The translations under genes were made by a program, and so were the position numbers. The notes under the pieces are model-generated. The model was not told the origin of the DNA and did not search any database. It saw nothing but the letters and a program-made list of their open reading frames with translations. From DYGA01 sp964540695 (GTDB taxonomy: Bacteria; Patescibacteriota; Patescibacteriia; S139-126), in contig CAZINS010000014.1 of the NCBI GenBank assembly GCA_964540695.1, positions 1 through 9,978 of the forward strand: a stretch of 9,978 nt of DNA. Direction: 5' to 3'. Shown piece by piece: positions 6,034 through 9,978 of this stretch (the first letter of the stretch is position 1; each line of letters begins with the position of its first letter).

Positions 6034-6131
6034 AATAACTAATGATTAATAACTATTTATTAATCAATGATTAAATTTAAAATTTTATAATTAGTAATTC
6101 ATTAGTAATTAGAAATTAGTAATTAATAATT
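6034..6131 (-). repeat. Family I element without an FHB gene, minus orientation (empty copy)
   Basis: The reverse complement carries AATTACT-type heptamers and a 25-mer (6087-6111) identical to 3013-3037. It also carries an AATCATTGATT core (inverse of 6063-6073) like that of the other copies. In its own orientation it begins at the GT4 stop codon (6130-6132), the same placement relative to the upstream gene as the two plus-strand family I copies. Confidence 0.75.
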
Positions 6132-7263
6132 AATTTAAATAGGTTTCCTTCGTTTTCCCAATCATATTTCCAATATCTATTTGCTTATGCACGCGCTCAA
6201 GTTGTTGTTTAGTTAGTGGTGTTTGTTCCAGTAGTTCAACCAGTGCTGTGGTAAGCGCTGTTAAGTCGTTGGGTTCAACTAAACGGTAATGAGTTTGTGG
6301 ATAAAATTCCAGCATTTCAAAAATCCCACCTACTCGGGTAGCCACAATTGGCAAACCCTGCGCCATGGCTTCAAGGAGAGTGTAAGGTAAACCTTCTTTG
6401 ACTGATGGTAGAACAAAGATATTGAAAGCAGGGAGATATTTTTTGGCATTGGGGATACTGCCAAGTAAAAATACTTTATCACTAATATTTTTTTGTTTGA
6501 TAATTTCAAGTAAATGATTTTTTTCCGGTCCTTCGCCAATGATTGTAAAGATGGCATTTGGATTTGTTTTGTTAACTTGTTCAGCGGCTGAAATCAAGCT
6601 GGGGAGGTTTTTGGTAGGATAAAGATTGGCAATAGAACCGATAATAAATTTACTAGTGGCTAGTTGTAAGTTGCTAGTTACTGTAGATAATTTTTCCCTG
6701 GCTTGATTGGTGGTAAATTCAGAAATACCGGTGGTGGCAATGCCGTTGTGGATAGTAACTATTTTTTCCATAGGAAAATTGTTTAGCCTGGCAGCTGAAC
6801 GGTCATATTCTGACACACAAATTACTTTGTTTTTATACTTGGCAGAAACTTTTTCCGCCCATAAGTAAAATCTTTTTAAGATATCGGGTAATGGTTCCAA
6901 CCATACCCAACCGTGAGCTGTGTAAATAATTTTTTTATTCATACCCCAAGCTGCTAGTGATCCCAAGATACTTATTTTACTACTGTTTAAGTGAATAATA
7001 TCTGGGTTTAATTTTTTAATTAACCTTCTAATTTCAAAAATAGCCGCCAAATCTTTGTGTGGCAAAATAGAGCGTTTAACATTTTTTAGTCGGTACCAGC
7101 TAATATCAATATCTTTCAATTTCAAAGGTAGCCAGTCAGTATTTAGACCACCCGAGGCGACGGTGATATCAAACTCATTTTTTAAGTGAGTAGCCAAATC
7201 TAAAACATATGCTTGGGCGCCCCCAGCTTCGGGCAAAGTAATTAAATATAGAATTTTTTGCAT
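6130..7263 (-). CDS. GT4-family glycosyltransferase (GT-B fold)
   Basis: A 377-aa retaining glycosyltransferase of group 1. The N-terminal Rossmann half begins MQKILYLITLPEAGGAQAYV with the GGAQ acceptor-side loop (14-17). The C-terminal nucleotide-sugar half begins at IIGSIANLYPTKNLPSL (207-223), continues through IIGEGPE (241-247) and has the EX7E motif KEGLPYTLLEAMAQG with Glu290 and Glu298. It should transfer a sugar from a nucleotide-activated donor at the inner face of the membrane; donor and acceptor cannot be read from sequence. It is the last gene of the minus-strand cluster. Its ATG follows a family III repeat arm without a Shine-Dalgarno. Residues about 193-206 (STVTSNLQLATSKF), in the inter-domain linker, are encoded by a heptamer tract and look like an insertion relative to usual GT4 spacing. 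Confidence 0.92.
   Translation of the reverse strand: MQKILYLITLPEAGGAQAYVLDLATHLKNEFDITVASGGLNTDWLPLKLKDIDISWYRLKNVKRSILPHKDLAAIFEIRRLIKKLNPDIIHLNSSKISILGSLAAWGMNKKIIYTAHGWVWLEPLPDILKRFYLWAEKVSAKYKNKVICVSEYDRSAARLNNFPMEKIVTIHNGIATTGISEFTTNQAREKLSTVTSNLQLATSKFIIGSIANLYPTKNLPSLISAAEQVNKTNPNAIFTIIGEGPEKNHLLEIIKQKNISDKVFLLGSIPNAKKYLPAFNIFVLPSVKEGLPYTLLEAMAQGLPIVATRVGGIFEMLEFYPQTHYRLVEPNDLTALTTALVELLEQTPLTKQQLERVHKQIDIGNMIGKTKETYLN
6652..6686 (-). repeat. Heptamer tract inside the GT4 coding sequence
   Basis: On the plus strand ACTAGTG, GCTAGTT, GTAAGTT, GCTAGTT, ACTGTAG run in 7-bp register (coding-strand unit about AACTAGC). The tract encodes the Ser/Thr/Leu/Gln-rich linker near residues 193-205. 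The unit differs from families I-IV. Confidence 0.65.
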
Positions 7264-7266
7264 AGC

Positions 7267-7708
7267 AAAAAAGATTTATGATTTATGAAGTATGATTTAA
7301 GAGCTCTTTGGTTTTAGTTAAGAAACCCTGCAATAACGCATGAGTAGTATTTGCTTGTTCTACCAATGATTTAAAATATGTTTCATTTAAATAGCCAACG
7401 TCTCTGGCAATCAATATTTGATCTTTTAATTCAGTTAAAGAGCCTTGTGCCTGATAATAAAAGCGAAGTTTGTCTTTAAAACCTTGTCTACCAAAACCTT
7501 CAGCAATATTACTTGTAACTGAACTTGATGATCTTCTCATCTGATCAACTAAAGAATAAGTTTCTTCTTTGGGAAAATTTTTGGTTATAGAATAGATTAA
7601 AATAACGAGTTTATGTCCTTCCTGCCACACTTTTAAATCAGTAAAAGATTTGATTTTATTATTTGAATTGTTTGAATTCATAAATCTTAAATCCTAAATC
7701 GTAAATCT
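7267..7708 (-). mobile_element. Putative heptamer-arm element, family III, carrying FHB gene 3 (filled copy)
   Basis: The arm at 7273-7300 reads GATTTAT twice, GAAGTAT, GATTTAA. The arm at 7681-7708 reads TAAATCT, TAAATCC, TAAATCG, TAAATCT, the inverted unit. FHB gene 3 lies between them on the minus strand, with its ATG and its stop both made from arm sequence. A 19-mer (7267-7285) recurs at 8484-8502 at the corresponding end of the empty element. Confidence 0.55.
7283..7681 (-). CDS. Four-helix-bundle protein 3 (S23/IVS-type, PF05635-like, second subfamily)
   Basis: A 132-aa member of a different FHB subfamily from proteins 1 and 2. Hallmarks are FTDLKVWQEGHKLVILIYSIT (about 13-33), the MRRSSSSVTSNIAEGFGRQG block (about 48-67), which is the commonest signature of this family, then FKDKLRFYYQAQGSLTELKDQI and two further helices. 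Known relatives occur in 23S rRNA intervening sequences; the function of free-standing copies is unknown. It is in the middle of the minus-strand glycosyltransferase cluster, 26 bp from the GT2 gene and 19 bp from the GT4 gene, so it should be co-transcribed. The ATG lies within the upstream heptamer arm, and the last codons (L-N-H-T-S-stop) are read from the downstream arm. Confidence 0.9.
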   Translation of the reverse strand: MNSNNSNNKIKSFTDLKVWQEGHKLVILIYSITKNFPKEETYSLVDQMRRSSSSVTSNIAEGFGRQGFKDKLRFYYQAQGSLTELKDQILIARDVGYLNETYFKSLVEQANTTHALLQGFLTKTKELLNHTS

Positions 7709-8481
7709 TACTTACTAATTATTAATTTTAGTAGGTAGCGGAAAAATCGTCTAATATAGGCCAGCCAGAAATTTGGATAATCTTTTCGGTATTTCACAAT
7801 CAAACTAATATTCATCTTCATCATAGCAAGGATTTTTTCCCGGGTCACGTTGGTTGCATGTTTCCTGTATTTGGTCGTAAATTCTGGTAGATTGCCAATT
7901 TTCCACATCACTGCCATGCGTAACCATAGATCATAATCTTCCAAAAAGGGTAAATTCTCATCATAGCCTTTTAGGTGATCAATTCCAGCAGTGCGCATCA
8001 TTACACTCGAGTGGGCTAGGGGGTTTTTGTAAAGAATTGTTTGCTTGATTTTGTCTGAATCGGTGGGGTTTTGGTATCTGCTTATTTCCTGACCCTGTTC
8101 ATCAATCACAATCACTCCTGTACCCACGACCGCACAATCAGGATGAGTATTTAAATATTCTATTTGATTGGCCAGTTTTTCTTTGTCAGCCCACAGGTCA
8201 TCGCTATCAAGAACTGCTAGAAATTCTCCCCGGGCAGCTTTTAGGCCAATGTTTCTAGCTGCGCTAATACCAGGATCAATTTCGTTTTTGATATAAACAA
8301 AGCGCTCATCTTTGCTAGTTATCTCATTGATAATTCTGGCAGTGTCATCATAATCACCGTTGTCCACCACAATCAACTCCCAATCAGTCAGGGTTTGACT
8401 TTTTACACTTTGAATCATCTCAGGGAGGAATTTTTCCCGTCCTTGGTGGGTGAGGGTAATTATACTAACTTTTGGTGTCAT
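7708..8481 (-). CDS. GT2-family glycosyltransferase (GT-A fold)
   Basis: A 257-aa inverting glycosyltransferase. Visible motifs are the N-terminal strand VSIITLTHQGREKFLPEMI, VVDNGD (38-43), ISAARNIGLKAARGEFLAVLDSDD with the DXD-type metal/UDP site at 92-95, and the acidic FLEDYDLWLRM block (179-189) expected to hold the catalytic base (Glu181/Asp182). The C-terminal basic-hydrophobic stretch (YIRRFFRYLLKLIISK) could sit on the membrane. It probably adds one sugar in glycan assembly; the specificity is not readable. The final codons (LKLIISK-stop) overlap sequence shared with family I repeats (17-mer 7712-7728 equals 3027-3043). Its ATG follows a family III arm and T-tract with no Shine-Dalgarno. 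Confidence 0.92.
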   Translation of the reverse strand: MTPKVSIITLTHQGREKFLPEMIQSVKSQTLTDWELIVVDNGDYDDTARIINEITSKDERFVYIKNEIDPGISAARNIGLKAARGEFLAVLDSDDLWADKEKLANQIEYLNTHPDCAVVGTGVIVIDEQGQEISRYQNPTDSDKIKQTILYKNPLAHSSVMMRTAGIDHLKGYDENLPFLEDYDLWLRMAVMWKIGNLPEFTTKYRKHATNVTREKILAMMKMNISLIVKYRKDYPNFWLAYIRRFFRYLLKLIISK

Positions 8482-8483
8482 CG

Positions 8484-8559
8484 AAAAAAGATTTATGATT
8501 TAAGATTTATGATTTAAGAATAATAATCGTAAATCGTACATCATACTTCATAAATCATA
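8484..8559 (-). repeat. Family III heptamer-arm element without an FHB gene (empty copy)
   Basis: From 8490 the units are GATTTAT, GATTTAA, GATTTAT, GATTTAA, then after GAATAAT the inverted units AATCGTA twice, CATCATA, CTTCATA, AATCATA to 8559, all in 7-bp register. It fills the whole spacer between the GT11 and GT2 genes and overlaps the GT11 TGA stop (8555-8557). Its low-coordinate end is nearly identical to that of the FHB gene 3 element. Confidence 0.8.
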
Positions 8560-9394
8560 TAATATTCCATTCTCCTGGAATTAGGTGTGCGTAGTGTCTT
8601 TGGTATCTATTATTCCATTTTTTAGGAGCAATGACAATTTTATTTGGATTTTGGTTTAAGTAAGCTGCCCACCAAGAAAAAGTACTATTTGATATAATTT
8701 GGTGCTGGCACTGGCTCATCAATATCAACTCCTGTGTGGCTTCGCTATTTTTTTCAGGTGAAACATAGATTGTTTGACCTTTGGTTGATAAATTTTTCTT
8801 TACCCAAGCGATATCATCAGAAAAAACAAAAACAATAGGATTTGTTACTTTGCTATTTATTATCTTAAGAGCTTGGTGGTAGTAATTCAGATTTATAGTT
8901 TGGTGAATAGATTTTATTTTTTTGTTTTCAGCAAAATCACCTCGTCTGATGTGAATAGCAACGGAAGTTGTATTTTTTATTTGTTCACTTATATTTTGAT
9001 AATAATCAGTAAACTGATTTAGCAAAGTGATTTCTTGAAGCAATTTGTCTTTAATTGGGTCAAGGTAGAGGTATGATTGCCAGTAGCCTTCAAAATATTT
9101 TTTTTGTGAAGTTATCAATTGTGGCTGCCAACCAATATAAAATTGTCTTAATATTTTTTGTTGGAGAAATTTTGTAAAAGGTGAGGGTGCGTACTTTTGT
9201 ATTTCTTCTGTACTAGCAATTTCAGCATTGATATTGAATTTATCCAAAGTAAAGTCTCGCTTGGTATCTATAGCACTACCAAGTGATGATATATCCAATT
9301 TAAACTGTTCATTTCTTTTATTACTAATAAGTCTGCCAAATCCATATTGAAAGAGTTGATTACCTAAGCCCCCTTTTAGTTTAATTATTATCAT
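8555..9394 (-). CDS. GT11-family alpha-1,2-fucosyltransferase-like protein
   Basis: A 279-aa protein with the full GT11 signature: IKLKGGLGNQLFQYGFGR at the N-terminus, VAIHIRRGDF with HIRRGD at 148-153 (GDP-fucose binding), VFVFSDDIAWVKKNL (188-202), and the C-terminal SQCQHQIISNSTFSWWAAYL block (227-246) followed by IVIAPKKW. Length is normal for bacterial members. Family enzymes transfer fucose from GDP-fucose in alpha-1,2 linkage, often as a terminal decoration of surface glycans; the acceptor is unknown and the sugar is inferred from family. No GDP-fucose synthesis gene is visible here. The ATG follows a family IV heptamer tract; the TGA stop shows TGA is not sense in this organism. Confidence 0.92.
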   Translation of the reverse strand: MIIIKLKGGLGNQLFQYGFGRLISNKRNEQFKLDISSLGSAIDTKRDFTLDKFNINAEIASTEEIQKYAPSPFTKFLQQKILRQFYIGWQPQLITSQKKYFEGYWQSYLYLDPIKDKLLQEITLLNQFTDYYQNISEQIKNTTSVAIHIRRGDFAENKKIKSIHQTINLNYYHQALKIINSKVTNPIVFVFSDDIAWVKKNLSTKGQTIYVSPEKNSEATQELILMSQCQHQIISNSTFSWWAAYLNQNPNKIVIAPKKWNNRYQRHYAHLIPGEWNII

Positions 9395-9399
9395 ATTTT

Positions 9400-9441
9400 T
9401 AGCTTATAGCTTATAGTTTTTAGCTGTTAGCTTTTAATTTA
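9400..9441 (-). repeat. Family IV heptamer tract
   Basis: TAGCTTA twice, TAGTTTT, TAGCTGT, TAGCTTT and TAATTTA run in 7-bp register across most of the spacer between the DUF268 and GT11 genes. No inverted partner arm and no FHB gene are seen. A separate small inverted repeat (TAATTTAAA 9435-9443, TTTAAATTA 9452-9460) overlaps its end and the DUF268 stop codon. Confidence 0.75.
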
Positions 9442-9452
9442 AATCTTATCTT

Positions 9453-9978
9453 TTAAATTATTCTTTGGAACCAAAAACATCCACAATCATAATTTCCCAG
9501 TTTTATATTATTTATATCAGGATTTTTTAGCATTGGACCCTGGTTTTCTGGAATGAGAGTAAACTCATGCAAAGTTAAATCAGAAAATAGATTCATTATT
9601 AATTCATAAGTATAAATCCGGTGGGCATTGAACATAATTTTTGCTTGACTACCAATAGGCACAACAAAAAGTAAATTCCCGCCTGGTTTTAACACTCTGA
9701 TTAATTCTTTGATAGCTTTTTTATCACCATCAGGGTCAAGTGGATCACCATAACGCCCTAAGCCAATATGCTCTACCGTATGCATACATGATAGGGAAGT
9801 GATAGTTTTATCATCCCAAGGTAATTTAGTTATATCAATCGCTTTGGTATTTAGATTTGATAATTGCAGATCAGCTGGTCTATAGTCATAAAAATCAACC
9901 GGAACAAAAGCTGAAACAATCCCAGAAAAGTATAAACTAGAAGCAATATCAATATGTTTTTCAGGGTTTATTTCTTTT
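9453..9978 (-). CDS. DUF268/SAM-methyltransferase-like protein, C-terminal part (5' end outside window)
   Basis: The frame stays open upstream of the ATG at 9785 to the window edge, reading ...DFYDYRPADL...AIDITKLPWDDKTITSLSCMHTVEHIG, so that ATG is internal and at least 174 residues are present. The MHTVEHIGLGRYGDPLDPDGD block followed by ELIRVLKPGGNLLFVVPIG matches DUF268 proteins, which resemble class I SAM-dependent methyltransferases: YDYRP/ITKLPWDD correspond to the acidic SAM-region motifs and RVLKPGG to the post-motif strand. DUF268 genes are commonly found in surface-polysaccharide clusters, so glycan methylation is a reasonable guess, but the substrate is unknown. It is the first visible gene of the minus-strand cluster. 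The stop (9453-9455) lies in a small inverted repeat. Confidence 0.85.
   Translation of the reverse strand, partial: KEINPEKHIDIASSLYFSGIVSAFVPVDFYDYRPADLQLSNLNTKAIDITKLPWDDKTITSLSCMHTVEHIGLGRYGDPLDPDGDKKAIKELIRVLKPGGNLLFVVPIGSQAKIMFNAHRIYTYELIMNLFSDLTLHEFTLIPENQGPMLKNPDINNIKLGNYDCGCFWFQRII

Noticed and set aside
5986..6042. 18-codon GTG frame after GGAGGAGGGG
   Set aside because: It would run through the perfect palindrome and T-tract of a terminator and continues into repeat sequence, so a small peptide gene is unlikely though not excluded.
388..7681. True 23S rRNA intervening sequences
   Set aside because: No rRNA sequence flanks any of the three FHB genes; they lie between protein genes.
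335..9441. CRISPR array
   Set aside because: Units are 7 bp, contiguous and degenerate, with no unique spacers and no cas genes.
9453..9785. Complete 110-aa gene starting at the ATG at 9785
   Set aside because: The frame continues upstream with DUF268-conserved residues to the window edge, so this ATG is internal.

Overview
The window looks like a low-GC Candidate Phyla Radiation (Patescibacteria, Parcubacteria-like) genome scaffold. This is inferred from gene style: small AT-rich genes, a Wzy/WaaL-type membrane protein fused to TPRs, several four-helix-bundle (FHB, 23S-rRNA-intervening-sequence type) genes, and almost no Shine-Dalgarno sequences. TGA is used as a stop (end of the GT11 gene), so the code is not the Gracilibacteria/SR1 one. 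Two runs of exactly 100 N (3345-3444, 5232-5331) are scaffold gaps of unknown true length.

Layout. Plus strand: C-terminal end of a TPR protein (1-336), FHB gene 1 (388-759), TPR-fused O-antigen ligase/polymerase-like protein (823-3015), a 435-bp spacer with a promoter, two repeat elements and gap 1, an exported LCAT-like lipase/acyltransferase whose 3' end is broken by gap 2 (3451-5373), and FHB gene 2 (5418-5783). A 346-bp convergent spacer follows, with a candidate small RNA and two opposed terminators. Minus strand, transcribed right to left: DUF268 methyltransferase-like protein (9978-9453, 5' end outside the window), GT11 fucosyltransferase-like protein (9394-8555), GT2 glycosyltransferase (8481-7708), FHB gene 3 (7681-7283) and GT4 glycosyltransferase (7263-6130). 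The non-FHB genes fit a surface-polysaccharide and envelope locus: sugar transfer (GT4, GT2, GT11), possible modification (DUF268), polymerisation or ligation (Wzy/WaaL), and an exported esterase.

The most interesting signal lies between the genes. Every intergenic spacer carries a degenerate tandem repeat with a strict 7-bp period. At least four sequence families are present (consensus about AATTACT, AAGTAAC, GATTTAT, TAGCTTA). In three of them the heptamer tracts form two inverted arms. For each of these three families the window holds one copy with an FHB gene between the arms and at least one copy with no gene: family I at 334-813 versus 3013-3089 and 6034-6131; family II at 5378-5850 versus 3177-3302; family III at 7267-7708 versus 8484-8559. 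This looks like filled and empty forms of an intergenic, IVS-like element. The elements start at host stop codons, supply start and stop codons to FHB gene 3, and one heptamer tract sits in frame inside the GT4 coding sequence.
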